Positions 7,444 through 16,303 of a stretch of 32,914 nt of DNA are shown here, in pieces (the first letter of the stretch is position 1; each line of letters opens with the position of its first letter). The translations under genes were made by a program, and so were the position numbers. Below the pieces are notes generated by a model that made no database searches, was not told where the DNA came from, and saw nothing but the letters and a program-made list of their open reading frames with translations. The stretch comes from Ruminococcus sp. (GTDB lineage Bacteria; Bacillota; Clostridia; Oscillospirales; Ruminococcaceae). The stretch lies in assembly GCA_017534835.1 (NCBI GenBank), contig JAFXVT010000005.1:1-32914 (forward strand), in the 5' to 3' direction.

Positions 7444-9009
7444 TCATTCAGCAGCTGCTGTGGTATCTTCCGCAGCAGTTGTCTCTTCCGTTGCTTCCTC
7501 ACTTGCAGCCTCTGTGGACTCTCCGGAGGTCTCCTCTGCTTCAGAGGTCTCTTCGATGCCCTCGTAATCGGAGCGGTACCAGCGGAGCGGTGAGCCGTCG
7601 TACTCTTCAACAGTCACAGATTCGATGATAACGTCCTGCTTGGGCTTGTCGGAGTCTCCGGTCTCTACCTGCTGCACCTTGAGCACAACGTCGAGTCCGT
7701 CATAGACCTGACCGAATACAGTGTAGCCGCCGTCGAGGAAGGGAGTGCCGCCGTATGTGGTATACACCTTCTCAGCAGCAGGAGTGCAGGCTGCCTGACT
7801 TCTGAGATCATCGATGTCATATACTTTACCTGTAACTATATAGAACTGGCTGCCGTTGGTCGAGGTCGAGCCTGAATTTGCATAAGCGACAGCGCCTGTA
7901 GCGTGGATAAGGTTGAAATATTTTCCGCCGTCGAACTGACCGCCCCATATGGACTCGCCGCCCATACCGGTGCCTTCGGGGTCGCCGCCCTGTATCATAA
8001 ATTCATTGATGATACGGTGGAAGGTAAGACCGTTGTAATAGCCGTCCTTGGCGTGTGTGACGAAGTTCTCGACAGCCTTGGGAGCGTACTCCGGGAAGAG
8101 CTTTATCTTGACATCGCCGTAGTCCTTTATCTTCATATTCACGACTGTCTCGCCCTGCTCGGGAGCTGTGAAGTTCACAACGTCAGCCTTTGCCGGGTCG
8201 TCGTAGTCATAATCGCTGAGATACCACCTGAGTTCCTCGCCCTTGTACTCTGTGACCTTTACAGAGTCGATGATGACATCTCCGGCAAGGGGCTTGTCAT
8301 TGGCATCGGTCGGGACGTACTGCACCTTGAAGATAACATCAAGGCCGTCGATGACCTGACCGAAAATGGTATAATTTCCGTCGAGGAAGGGAGCTCCGCC
8401 TACCTTCTTGTACATCTCCTTCTGCTTATCGGAGAAGGAATAGCCGTACTGCTCATAGTAAGCAAAGGTATCATCGTTGATATTCTGGTCGCCGGTAACG
8501 ATGTAGAACTGGCTTCCGTCAGAAGCAGTGGGAGCGGATTTCTCATCAGGTGCGCCCGAATTAGCATACGCAAGAGCGCCTGTCACGTGTCCGAGGTGAG
8601 GGTCTGAGCCGCCGTCAAACTTGCCGCCCCATGTGGACTCTCCGCCCTGACCGGTGCCCAGCGGGTCGCCGCCCTGAATCATAAAGTCTCTTATGACGCG
8701 GTGGAAGGTAAGTCCGTCGTAATAGCCCTTCTTAGCGAGCTCAACGAAGTTCTCGCAGCCCTTGTCTGCGTACTCGGGGAAGAGGCGGAACTTGACTGTT
8801 CCGTAATCCCTGATGTTCATTTCGATAATGGTATCTCCCTCTTTGGGAGCAGTGAAATTCATAAGTTCGACCTCTGCCGGAGCTGTAGCCTCGGTAGTAG
8901 CCTCGACCGAGCTGCCTTCGCTTATATCGATGTCCTTGCCGCAGCTTACAGCAGCAGGGAGAGTGAGCGCAGCGCAGAGCACAGCTGCCAGTATCTTCTT
9001 GTTTATCAT
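7444..9009 (-). CDS. Tandem-cyclophilin lipoprotein (peptidyl-prolyl isomerase)
   Basis: This is a 521-residue exported protein. A signal peptide ends in an AAVSC lipobox (Cys23), predicting a lipid-anchored extracytoplasmic protein. Two complete cyclophilin domains follow, about 50-255 and 275-470. Each has the active-site phrase FHRxIxxFMIQGGD (102-115 and 330-343), GALAYANSG or GAVAYANSG, and NGSQFYIVTG-like strands. The role is proline isomerisation to fold secreted proteins. The last 35 residues are Glu/Thr/Ala low complexity. A GTG three codons upstream overlaps the AAGGAG ribosome site, so I chose the ATG at 9007-9009. Two cyclophilin domains in one lipoprotein is uncommon; single-domain proteins are the rule. 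Confidence 0.93.
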   Translation of the reverse strand: MINKKILAAVLCAALTLPAAVSCGKDIDISEGSSVEATTEATAPAEVELMNFTAPKEGDTIIEMNIRDYGTVKFRLFPEYADKGCENFVELAKKGYYDGLTFHRVIRDFMIQGGDPLGTGQGGESTWGGKFDGGSDPHLGHVTGALAYANSGAPDEKSAPTASDGSQFYIVTGDQNINDDTFAYYEQYGYSFSDKQKEMYKKVGGAPFLDGNYTIFGQVIDGLDVIFKVQYVPTDANDKPLAGDVIIDSVKVTEYKGEELRWYLSDYDYDDPAKADVVNFTAPEQGETVVNMKIKDYGDVKIKLFPEYAPKAVENFVTHAKDGYYNGLTFHRIINEFMIQGGDPEGTGMGGESIWGGQFDGGKYFNLIHATGAVAYANSGSTSTNGSQFYIVTGKVYDIDDLRSQAACTPAAEKVYTTYGGTPFLDGGYTVFGQVYDGLDVVLKVQQVETGDSDKPKQDVIIESVTVEEYDGSPLRWYRSDYEGIEETSEAEETSGESTEAASEEATEETTAAEDTTAAAE

Positions 9010-9091
9010 TGTTTCCACTCCTTAAAAATGCGTGAAAAGTCCTATCATAATATAATGTACAGACATAGATATTTTACATCTCAACCCATTC

Positions 9092-9120
9092 ATTATACAC
9101 CATCTGAGTGCTTTTGTAAA
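9092..9120 (-). promoter_or_regulatory. Promoter of the tandem-cyclophilin gene
   Basis: TTTACA (9115-9120) and TATAAT (9092-9097) with a 17-base spacer on the minus strand, giving a leader of about 75 bases. Confidence 0.8.
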
Positions 9121-9232
9121 TACTTCCCCGGTAATTTTTGGTACATTCCATTAAAGGTTTGGCGAAATAGAGTTCACAATTATTTCACATTGACGTAATT
9201 CCGGGGGTTATTTTATTAAAAAGTAAGCAAAT

Positions 9233-10039
9233 TTACTGCTTTTTGTCTTCGTCCGCCGGATAGGAGGCTATTTTTACGGAATTTATCATAATATTCTCCT
9301 TCGGGATGGTATACTTTCCGTTATTCTCCGTCTCAAGCGACGTAAGAGCGTCGATGACATCGAGCCCCTCATAGGTCTGACCGATAACAGTCACCTGCTG
9401 TGAAAGGTTCGGAACTCCGCCCTTGTCGACGAAAGCCTGTCCGAGCTCCTGCTTTCCGGAGGCTTCAAGGAGCTGTTTTTTCATATCGTCCGTCAGCTCG
9501 ACCGTATCAAGAAAGGCGAAGCAGCTTCCGTTGTAGTATGTTCCGCCGCCGACGAGCCTTGTTTTTAGCGAGGTCTTCTTATAGGTATTCACCATACATA
9601 CCGCCCCTCTGAAAGGCCAGAGGTCCTGATCCAGTTCACGCTCCACACGCTCGTGCTGTTCCACGTCGTAGTCATCTGGAAATTCGCCGTTTTTCTGCTT
9701 GCTTCCGGCATACGCGCATATCCCCTCGACTGAATTATAAACGTAGGTGTTATCGTACCAGCCGCTCTCGGCGAGCTCGGTGAAGTTCTTCACGGCATTC
9801 GGTGAGCGGTCGGGATAGAGCACTATTTTTATCTCTCCGAGGGTAGTATCTATAATGGCGACAGGGTCGCCCTCCTTCGGCTCCTCGAACTGAACGAGCC
9901 GCAGCGTATCCGGATCTATAACGATATACCGGTCATTTTCCTGCCTCTGCGCTGCCAGATACAGCAGCAAAACTGTTCCGACGAACAGAACTGCCGACGC
10001 AGCGATGACGAATTTTAACAATCCTCGATGTTTCTTCAT
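9233..10039 (-). CDS. Membrane-anchored degenerate cyclophilin-like protein
   Basis: The 268-residue protein has a transmembrane anchor at about 10-30 and then a cyclophilin-like fold. IDTTLGEIKIVLYPDRSPNAVKNFTELAESGWYDN matches the N-terminal strands, and GQTYEGLDVIDALTSLET with IMINSVKI matches the C-terminal ones. The active-site phrase FHRVIxxFMxQGGD is replaced by VYNSVEGICAYAGS, so the catalytic Arg and the Gln are missing. It is therefore probably not a classical isomerase and may bind substrates or act as a membrane partner; this is inference. The ATG has a GAGGTG ribosome site, and the gene has its own promoter. It lies directly upstream, same strand, of the tandem-cyclophilin gene, from which it may derive by duplication. 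Confidence 0.85.
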   Translation of the reverse strand: MKKHRGLLKFVIAASAVLFVGTVLLLYLAAQRQENDRYIVIDPDTLRLVQFEEPKEGDPVAIIDTTLGEIKIVLYPDRSPNAVKNFTELAESGWYDNTYVYNSVEGICAYAGSKQKNGEFPDDYDVEQHERVERELDQDLWPFRGAVCMVNTYKKTSLKTRLVGGGTYYNGSCFAFLDTVELTDDMKKQLLEASGKQELGQAFVDKGGVPNLSQQVTVIGQTYEGLDVIDALTSLETENNGKYTIPKENIMINSVKIASYPADEDKKQ

Positions 10040-10067
10040 TTCCGCACCTCATTGCATAATTATACAT

Positions 10068-10096
10068 ATTATAACACGAAACGGCAGATAATGCAA
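10068..10096 (-). promoter_or_regulatory. Promoter of the degenerate cyclophilin-like gene
   Basis: TTGCAT (10091-10096) and TATAAT (10068-10073) with a 17-base spacer on the minus strand. Confidence 0.8.
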
Positions 10097-10126
10097 TAAA
10101 AAAAGCATTTTTTATTCACAGGCAGC

Positions 10127-10159
10127 AAAAAAAGGGACCGAATAATACTTCGGTCCCTG
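10127..10159 (-). terminator. Intrinsic terminator of the signal-peptidase-like gene
   Basis: The 10-bp stem AGGGACCGAA (10133-10142) with TTCGGTCCCT (10150-10159) is followed on the minus strand by a T7 run. Confidence 0.92.
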
Positions 10160-10164
10160 TGTTA

Positions 10165-11382
10165 TCAGAGCTTGTTCTTTTCGCTCTCTATCATCTTGAG
10201 AAGGTCGTCTACGGACATATCCGAAGGATCCTTCGTTCTCGTCCTCGACTCAGTCTTGCTGATTATGTCTGAGATGTCAGGCGTGCTGCTCTTTCTCGGA
10301 GCTGCTGCCGGACGTGGTGAAGGTGCGCTGTAAGCGGGAGCGTCGTTTCTCATCTGCTCAACAGCGGCAGTTGAAAGAACGCCGGTAATATCAGCCGATG
10401 TGCCCTCAGCAGGCTTGAAGCTGTTATTGCCTGTGCGCTCAGCCTCAGCGGTCTTCCTGAGCATTTCCTCTCTGAGAGCGTCCGCTGTGGGAGCTGTTCC
10501 GGACTGTGCGCCGAGATTTCTCGCTGCGAATGAGGATTCAGCAGAGCTGCTCGCTGTCGGGAACGACATTGTATTTGTGAGGCTGCCCTTCTGAGCCTTG
10601 AACTGCATAGTGCGCTCTTTTTCCTTCTGATAGGGAGAATCGTGGTTGACCTCCTTCTGGCTGAAGTTCTCCGCAATGGACATCTTCTTGCGCTCGAGCT
10701 CGGAAACGGGAGAGGATGCAGCTCTCTGCTCGGGAGCGAATTCGTGCTCGCCCTCTGTTCTGCCGGGTCTCTTTCTGTCAGCAGCAGGAGCGTTCTCGTC
10801 CTGATACTCGTAGAAGTCGAACTCATCGTCCATATCGTCCTTGCCGGAAACGGCTCTGGCGATAGCAGCGATGATGAAGATAACGAGAATAACGCTCGGT
10901 ACAACGAGCAGTACGATGATGCCCTTTATGCCCTGTGCGAATCTGATGAACGCGCCGAGCTCGGGGCTTTCGGGATAGCCGGTGCAGACAGCGACTACCT
11001 TTTCCTTGGCAATAGAATCAACAGTGTCCTCATGGAGAGAATCCTTTGTGTAGTATCTCTCAGCCGCGCCCTCTTCGGCTTCAACGATGTAGTTGACGCT
11101 TCTGAGGCAGAGCTTGTCGGGAGCATCAGCCGGATAGCAGAGCACGATGTCGCCGACTGTCAGCGAGATGCCGCTCGCGTCCTTCGCGAGCAGAGCCGAG
11201 CCCTTTGAAACGTCTGATGGCATCGGGTTGTCATCGCCGACGATGTAGACGTAGCGTCCGAAGATATGGGGAGTGTTGTTCTTGGTGAACATAATATTAA
11301 CTGCCAGTGAAACGATGACAGATGAGATGCATATGATGATAATGAGCAGCTTGATGATAAAGAAGCCTTTTTTCTTTTCCAT
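10165..11382 (-). CDS. Signal-peptidase-like (S26) membrane protein lacking catalytic residues, with long disordered tail
   Basis: This is a 405-residue protein with two membrane segments (about 7-31 and 154-175). The loop between them resembles SipW/Sec11-type signal peptidases: SKGSALLAKDAS, LTVGDIVLCYP, a YYTK strand and a VVAVCTGYPESPELGAFIRF strand. The catalytic landmarks are changed. The nucleophile motif SM-x-P appears as NPMPS with no Ser before Met, HRIV is LRSV, and the KGDxN loop is TKDSLHED. It is thus probably inactive as a protease. Residues 177-405 form a Ser/Ala/Glu/Pro-rich, probably disordered cytoplasmic tail with a short C-terminal helix (SVDDLLKMIESEKNKL). The ribosome site is GAGAGGTTAA. 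It is alone in its transcript. Function unknown; a scaffold is possible. Confidence 0.75.
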   Translation of the reverse strand: MEKKKGFFIIKLLIIIICISSVIVSLAVNIMFTKNNTPHIFGRYVYIVGDDNPMPSDVSKGSALLAKDASGISLTVGDIVLCYPADAPDKLCLRSVNYIVEAEEGAAERYYTKDSLHEDTVDSIAKEKVVAVCTGYPESPELGAFIRFAQGIKGIIVLLVVPSVILVIFIIAAIARAVSGKDDMDDEFDFYEYQDENAPAADRKRPGRTEGEHEFAPEQRAASSPVSELERKKMSIAENFSQKEVNHDSPYQKEKERTMQFKAQKGSLTNTMSFPTASSSAESSFAARNLGAQSGTAPTADALREEMLRKTAEAERTGNNSFKPAEGTSADITGVLSTAAVEQMRNDAPAYSAPSPRPAAAPRKSSTPDISDIISKTESRTRTKDPSDMSVDDLLKMIESEKNKL

Positions 11383-11455
11383 TGTTGGCTTAACCTCTCT
11401 TTTCTACAGTATAGTTTCTACACATCTTTTCCGTGCGGAAAATGTAAGTAAATAT

Positions 11456-11484
11456 ATTATATCACATCTTTCGGCTGATTTCAA
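11456..11484 (-). promoter_or_regulatory. Promoter of the signal-peptidase-like gene
   Basis: TTGAAA (11479-11484) and TATAAT (11456-11461) with a 17-base spacer on the minus strand. Confidence 0.82.
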
Positions 11485-11556
11485 ATGTTTTTTGCTGTTT
11501 TTGCAAGTTTTATTTTTTAAATATTTGCATCGTTCTCGTTGGCAGATTTTGTATAG

Positions 11557-11636
11557 GCAAAATGTTCAATCGCAAGGCGCTCAAAAAAGCACATTTTGCT
11601 GTTCTGCACAAAAAAATTCTCTCATTTTTTTGCACA
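11557..11636. repeat. Two inverted repeats in the divergent intergenic region
   Basis: A perfect 9-bp inverted pair, GCAAAATGT (11557-11565) and ACATTTTGC (11591-11599), is followed by a second palindrome of TGCACAAAAAAA type with TTTTTTTGCACA (11605-11636). They lie in the 473-base gap between the divergent signal-peptidase-like and glgP genes, away from both promoters. No gene with a ribosome site is seen here. They could be a small MITE-like remnant or a bidirectional terminator for an unseen RNA. Confidence 0.5.
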
Positions 11637-11706
11637 GCGACGATTTTCTCAAAGATTTTTCAGTAATGTGTAAATTACGTTGATAAATATTTGTTGAATT
11701 ATACAG

Positions 11707-11735
11707 TTGAAAATAACAGTGAAAAGTGGTACAAT
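11707..11735 (+). promoter_or_regulatory. Promoter of glgP
   Basis: TTGAAA (11707-11712) and TACAAT (11730-11735) with a 17-base spacer. The leader to the chosen start is about 110 bases and includes a small GTCGT/ACGAC hairpin just before the ribosome site. Confidence 0.82.
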
Positions 11736-11855
11736 ATATAATATACTGTTTGTAATCTGAAATGTGATTATCCTGCAATATCACGTAGGTTATAAAGGAT
11801 GAAATATATACAAGCAGTAATTTCGTCGTTACTTACGACAGAACGGAGATTTTTT

Positions 11856-14258
11856 ATGGCAAAGAAAACGAACCCTCTTATTGAAAAGATCAAACAGGAA
11901 TTCCCACAGAAACTCCAGTCACTCTACAGCGTGACTCCTGAGGAGGCTTCCGATAAGCAGGTTTATCAGGTACTGTCCTCGATAATCGTCGAGATCCTCG
12001 GCGCCAAGAGGCAGAGCTTCATCAACCACACTCATTCTGTCGGCGGCAAGCAGGTCTACTACCTCTCGATGGAGTTCCTTATGGGACGCTCTCTCAAGAC
12101 AAGCCTCTACAACCTTGAAATAGCTGATGAAGTGCGCTCGATGCTCAAGGAGCACACCATCAACCTCGACAAGGTGTTTGAATATGAGCCCGATGCAGGT
12201 CTCGGCAACGGCGGCCTCGGCAGACTCGCTGCCTGCTACCTTGACGGCCTTGCAACAACAGGCTTTCCGGCAATGGGCTATTCTATCTGCTATGAGTACG
12301 GCATCTTCCAGCAGAAGCTCGAGGACGGCTGGCAGACAGAGCTCCCCGACAACTGGCTCCCCGGCGGAAGCGTATGGCTCGTTCCCAAGCCCGAGCTCTC
12401 GATAGATATACACTTCGAGGGCGACCTTCAGGAATACTGGGACAACCAGTACCACTATATCTCACACGTAAACTACAGCACTGTCGTTGCCACACCCTAT
12501 GATATGTATGTATCGGGCTACGGCGGAGAGGGCGTATCCGTGCTCCGTCTCTGGTCGGCAAAGGCACCGAGCTTCGATATGAAGATGTTCAACAAGGGCG
12601 ATTATGCAAGTGCTCTTGCTCAGAACTCTATCGCGAACGCTATCTCAAAGATACTCTATCCCAACGATAATCACCTCGAGGGCAAGAGCCTCCGTCTGAG
12701 ACAGCAGTATTTCCTCTGCGCAGCTTCTATCGGCGACATCGTAAACAATCATATGATGGTATACGGCACGCTTGAGAACCTCGCTGAGAAGGTAGCTATC
12801 CACATCAATGACACCCACCCCACACTCGCTATCCCCGAGCTTATGAGAGTCCTCCTCGACGACTGCGGCTACGGCTGGGATCAGGCATGGGACATCGTAA
12901 CAAAGACCTTTGCCTACACCAACCACACAGTTATGGCGGAAGCTCTCGAAAAGTGGGACGTAAACCTCGTAAAGCACATCATTCCGAGGATCTTCTCTAT
13001 CATCGTTGAGATAAACAACCGCTACTGCCAGTCACTTATGGAGCGCAACGGCGGCGACAGCGCAAAGACCACACGTATGTCCATCATCAAGGACAATATG
13101 ATCCATATGGCAACTCTCTGCGTTGCAGCTTCACACAGCGTAAACGGCGTATCAAAGCTCCATTCTCAGATAATCAAGGATTCTGTCTTCCACGACGAAT
13201 ACGAGAACACTCCCGAGAAGTTCAAGAATGTAACTAACGGTATCGCTTACAGACGCTGGCTGTATCAGTCCAATCCGGCGCTCACAAAGCTCCTCAAGGA
13301 CACTATCGGCACAAAGTTCATCAAGGACGGCGCAGAGCTCGAAAAGTTCCGCAAGTTCCAGGATGACGAGGAAGTCCTCAACAAGCTCCTTGCTGTAAAG
13401 AAGCTTGCCAAGGAGGAATTCGCAAAGTATGTCAAGAAGGACAACATCATCCTCAACACAGACAGCATCTTCGACGTACAGGTAAAGCGTCTCCACGAAT
13501 ACAAGAGACAGCACCTCAACGTTATGAATATCCTCGCAGATTACGCTTACCTGCTCAATAATCCCGACGCTCCCTTCACTCCCAAGACCTACATCTTCGC
13601 AGCAAAGGCAGCTCCCGGATACTATCTCGCAAAGCAGATAATCAAGCTCATCTGGGCTATCTCCGAGGAGATAAGAAAGAATCCGCGCATATCTGACAAG
13701 CTTCAGGTAGTGTTCCTCGAAAATTACTGCGTAACACTCTCCGAGCACCTCATGCCTGCCGCTGACATCTCCGAGCAGATCTCGCTCGCAGGTACAGAGG
13801 CTTCAGGTACGGGCAATATGAAGCTTATGCTCAACGGCGCTATCACCCTCGGAACCCTCGACGGCGCAAACATCGAGATAAAGGAGGCTGCCGGCGACGA
13901 CAACATCGTTATCTTCGGTATGACGACTCCCGAGGTCAACGAGCTCAAGGCACGCGGCTATGATCCTCAGCAGTACTTCAAGAACGACGGCAGGATCAAC
14001 GAGGCTATCGAGCGTATGTATCACGGCATCAACGGCTGCACATTCGTTGACGTAGCTGATTCGCTCCGTCTCCGCGACCCGTATATGGTCCTCGCAGACT
14101 TCGACAGCTACAGACGCGCACAGGCTTACATCACCGAGTGCTACAACGACAAGCTGAAGTGGGCTAAGATGTCGCTCAACAACATCGCAGGCGCAGGCAT
14201 CTTCTCCGCCGACCGCGCTGTTACAGAGTACGCTGACAACATCTGGCACCTCAGATAA
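11856..14258 (+). CDS. glgP: Glycogen/alpha-glucan phosphorylase (GT35)
   Basis: The 800-residue cytosolic enzyme releases glucose-1-phosphate from the non-reducing ends of glycogen or maltodextrin. Family hallmarks include YLSMEFLMGRSL, GNGGLGRLAACYLDGLAT, HINDTHPTLAIPELMR and the PLP-site phrase EASGTGNMKLMLNGA with Lys656, followed by TLGTLDGANIEI. An upstream in-frame ATG at 11799 would add 19 residues but its AAAGG lies too close. The ATG at 11856 has GGAG nine bases upstream and matches the usual MAKK-type start, so I chose it. The next gene is a GH13 alpha-glycosidase after a terminator; together they suggest intracellular breakdown of storage glycogen or imported maltodextrins. Confidence 0.96.
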   Translation: MAKKTNPLIEKIKQEFPQKLQSLYSVTPEEASDKQVYQVLSSIIVEILGAKRQSFINHTHSVGGKQVYYLSMEFLMGRSLKTSLYNLEIADEVRSMLKEHTINLDKVFEYEPDAGLGNGGLGRLAACYLDGLATTGFPAMGYSICYEYGIFQQKLEDGWQTELPDNWLPGGSVWLVPKPELSIDIHFEGDLQEYWDNQYHYISHVNYSTVVATPYDMYVSGYGGEGVSVLRLWSAKAPSFDMKMFNKGDYASALAQNSIANAISKILYPNDNHLEGKSLRLRQQYFLCAASIGDIVNNHMMVYGTLENLAEKVAIHINDTHPTLAIPELMRVLLDDCGYGWDQAWDIVTKTFAYTNHTVMAEALEKWDVNLVKHIIPRIFSIIVEINNRYCQSLMERNGGDSAKTTRMSIIKDNMIHMATLCVAASHSVNGVSKLHSQIIKDSVFHDEYENTPEKFKNVTNGIAYRRWLYQSNPALTKLLKDTIGTKFIKDGAELEKFRKFQDDEEVLNKLLAVKKLAKEEFAKYVKKDNIILNTDSIFDVQVKRLHEYKRQHLNVMNILADYAYLLNNPDAPFTPKTYIFAAKAAPGYYLAKQIIKLIWAISEEIRKNPRISDKLQVVFLENYCVTLSEHLMPAADISEQISLAGTEASGTGNMKLMLNGAITLGTLDGANIEIKEAAGDDNIVIFGMTTPEVNELKARGYDPQQYFKNDGRINEAIERMYHGINGCTFVDVADSLRLRDPYMVLADFDSYRRAQAYITECYNDKLKWAKMSLNNIAGAGIFSADRAVTEYADNIWHLR

Positions 14259-14266
14259 GTATTATT

Positions 14267-14295
14267 TAGGGGACACCCGACGGTGTCCCCTATTT
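14267..14295 (+). terminator. Terminator of glgP
   Basis: A 10-bp stem, AGGGGACACC (14268-14277) with GGTGTCCCCT (14282-14291), is followed by a short ATTTC tract starting nine bases after the stop. Confidence 0.8.
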
Positions 14296-14351
14296 CAGCA
14301 TAACCAACAAATATAAACATTTTCCTGAATATCATCAAGGAGGAGAGGTCT

Positions 14352-16238
14352 GTGATACCTGTATACGATACCTGGGACCTTAGCTGCAAATCAATCTTCG
14401 GCGCCATAAAGCAGTTTGAGACCTGCCGCTTCGCCATAAGGCTGAGCAAGGAGATACGCCCCGATTTTCCGCCCGTTCTCGTGCTTTTCAGGACCGGCTT
14501 CAAGGAGCGCTTCATCCATATGCAGCCCAGCGGCGAAACGGATGGATGCATCATCTATTCCTGCGAATACGAGGCGAGATACAGCGATGTACACTACTAT
14601 TACTTCTCGTATACCTCCGGCGGCATAAGGCACTATATCAAGCGCATCAACTGCCATGAGGGCGCTGAGCAGGAGGGCGACCTCTTTCAGCTGACGGTCT
14701 ATGCAAAGGACTACCAGACCCCCGATTTCCTCAAGGGCGGCATTATGTATCAGATATTCCCTGACCGCTTCTGCAAAAGCGGAGCTCCCAAGAAGAACAT
14801 CCCCGAGGGACGTGTTCTCCGCGAGGACTGGGGCGGAACTCCGTGGTATAAGCCAGACGAGCACGGTCATGTATGGAACAACGACTACTTCGGCGGAGAT
14901 TTTGCCGGGATACAGTCAAAGCTCCCCTATCTTCACGAGCTCGGTGTCACCTGCATCTACCTCAACCCCATTTTTGAGGCTCACGAGAACCACCGCTACA
15001 ATACGGCTGACTATACAAAGGCAGACCCCCTCCTCGGAACGAATCAGGAATTCGCCGAGCTCTGCCGCGAAGCAAAAAAGCTCGGCATCTCGATAATCCT
15101 CGACGGCGTTTTCTCCCACACCGGCGCCGACAGCATCTACTTCAACAAGTACGGAAGATACCCCGAACCCGGCGCTTACCAGTCAAAGGGCAGCAAATAC
15201 TACGACTGGTACAGCTTCATCAACTACCCCGAGCAGTATGAGTCGTGGTGGGGCATCGACACGCTCCCCAACGTTGACGAGAACAACGAGGACTACACGC
15301 GCTTCATCTGCGGCGACGAGGGTGTCCTGCACTACTGGCTCAGCAAGGGCGCGGCAGGCTTCCGCCTCGACGTAGCAGACGAGCTCCCCGACCAGTTTCT
15401 CAACAACCTCCGCAGGTCGGTCAAGAAATTCGGCAAGGAGAAGATCATCATCGGCGAGGTATGGGAGGACGCCTCGAACAAGGAGAGCTACGGCGTAAAG
15501 CGCCGCTATCTCCTCGGCGACCAGCTCGATTCCGTGATGAACTATCCCTTCCGCGAGGCGATAATCAACTACGTCAAGGGCGGAGATCCGCGCGATTTCA
15601 TCTATTCGGTGATGACTATCCTCGAGCACTATCCCAAGCCGACTATAGATGTGCTGATGAACTTCGTATCGACACACGATATAGAGCGCGCGATAAACCG
15701 TCTCGGCGGCGAATACTGCGACGACAAGAGCAAGGACTGGATGGCAGAGCGCCGTCTCACCGACGAGCAGTACAGAAACGGCAAGGATCTGCTGAAAACT
15801 GCCTTTGCGCTGATGTACTTCCTGCCGGGAGTACCGTGTATCTATTACGGTGACGAAGCCGGTATGCAGGGCTACAAGGACCCGTTCAACCGCCGCTGCT
15901 TCCCGTGGGGAAGCGAGGATCACGAGCTCATCGAGTACGTCAAGGAGCTCGGACGTGTCAGGAAGTCGATACCGAACCTCAGATCGGGCAGGACCTATTT
16001 CGCCCTCAGCGGCGGACAGCTCCCCGATGAGCGCGTCATCGTCTTCACGCGGCAGGGACATTTCACCGATTACATCTTCTACATCAACCGCACAGCCGAT
16101 ACCGTCACGCTCAGCGGCGTTGACAAATTCTTCACGCTCTTCTCGGGAATAGAGGGATTCTACGGCGATTACAGCGACGGGACCATCGTTGTTCCGCCCT
16201 ACGGCTACAGTATAATCAAGGCAAAATACACCGGCTGA
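14352..16238 (+). CDS. Cytosolic GH13 alpha-glycosidase (neopullulanase/maltodextrinase type)
   Basis: A 628-residue protein without a signal peptide. About the first 125 residues form an N-terminal beta domain. The GH13 barrel starts at GGIMYQIFPDRFCKSG, with VTCIYLNPIFEAHENHRYNT and the catalytic trio: nucleophile Asp340 (GFRLDVAD), acid/base Glu369 (GEVWED) and Asp443 (FVSTHDIE). A C-terminal beta domain ends YGYSIIKAKYTG. This layout fits the GH13 group of neopullulanases, cyclomaltodextrinases and maltogenic amylases, which trim maltodextrins in the cytosol. Exact specificity cannot be read from the sequence. The start is GTG, seven bases after AAGGAGG (14338-14344); no nearby in-frame ATG has a better site. 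The neighbour glgP would phosphorolyse the linear products. Confidence 0.92.
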   Translation: MIPVYDTWDLSCKSIFGAIKQFETCRFAIRLSKEIRPDFPPVLVLFRTGFKERFIHMQPSGETDGCIIYSCEYEARYSDVHYYYFSYTSGGIRHYIKRINCHEGAEQEGDLFQLTVYAKDYQTPDFLKGGIMYQIFPDRFCKSGAPKKNIPEGRVLREDWGGTPWYKPDEHGHVWNNDYFGGDFAGIQSKLPYLHELGVTCIYLNPIFEAHENHRYNTADYTKADPLLGTNQEFAELCREAKKLGISIILDGVFSHTGADSIYFNKYGRYPEPGAYQSKGSKYYDWYSFINYPEQYESWWGIDTLPNVDENNEDYTRFICGDEGVLHYWLSKGAAGFRLDVADELPDQFLNNLRRSVKKFGKEKIIIGEVWEDASNKESYGVKRRYLLGDQLDSVMNYPFREAIINYVKGGDPRDFIYSVMTILEHYPKPTIDVLMNFVSTHDIERAINRLGGEYCDDKSKDWMAERRLTDEQYRNGKDLLKTAFALMYFLPGVPCIYYGDEAGMQGYKDPFNRRCFPWGSEDHELIEYVKELGRVRKSIPNLRSGRTYFALSGGQLPDERVIVFTRQGHFTDYIFYINRTADTVTLSGVDKFFTLFSGIEGFYGDYSDGTIVVPPYGYSIIKAKYTG

Positions 16239-16253
16239 AAAAAATCCGGCATT

Positions 16254-16302
16254 TTTAAAGTATCTTTAAGGTTATTTTAAGGTTCGCCAAATATACTATA
16301 AA
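16254..16302 (+). promoter_or_regulatory. Promoter with three 11-bp-spaced TTTAARG boxes (OmpR/PhoB-type)
   Basis: TTTAAAG (16254-16260), TTTAAGG (16265-16271) and TTTAAGG (16276-16282) start exactly 11 bases apart, one helical turn. Next come TATACT (16292-16297) and the overlapping TATAAA (16297-16302) as -10 candidates. The boxes cover the -35 position, as is usual for OmpR/PhoB-family activators binding tandem direct repeats. It begins only 16 bases after the GH13 stop and points into a gap holding no gene on this strand. Confidence 0.6.
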
Positions 16303-16303
16303 T

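Noticed and set aside
11799-11855. Upstream ATG for glgP
   Set aside because: Its ribosome site is too close and the extra 19 residues are unlike the family. The ATG at 11856 has a proper site and a typical start.
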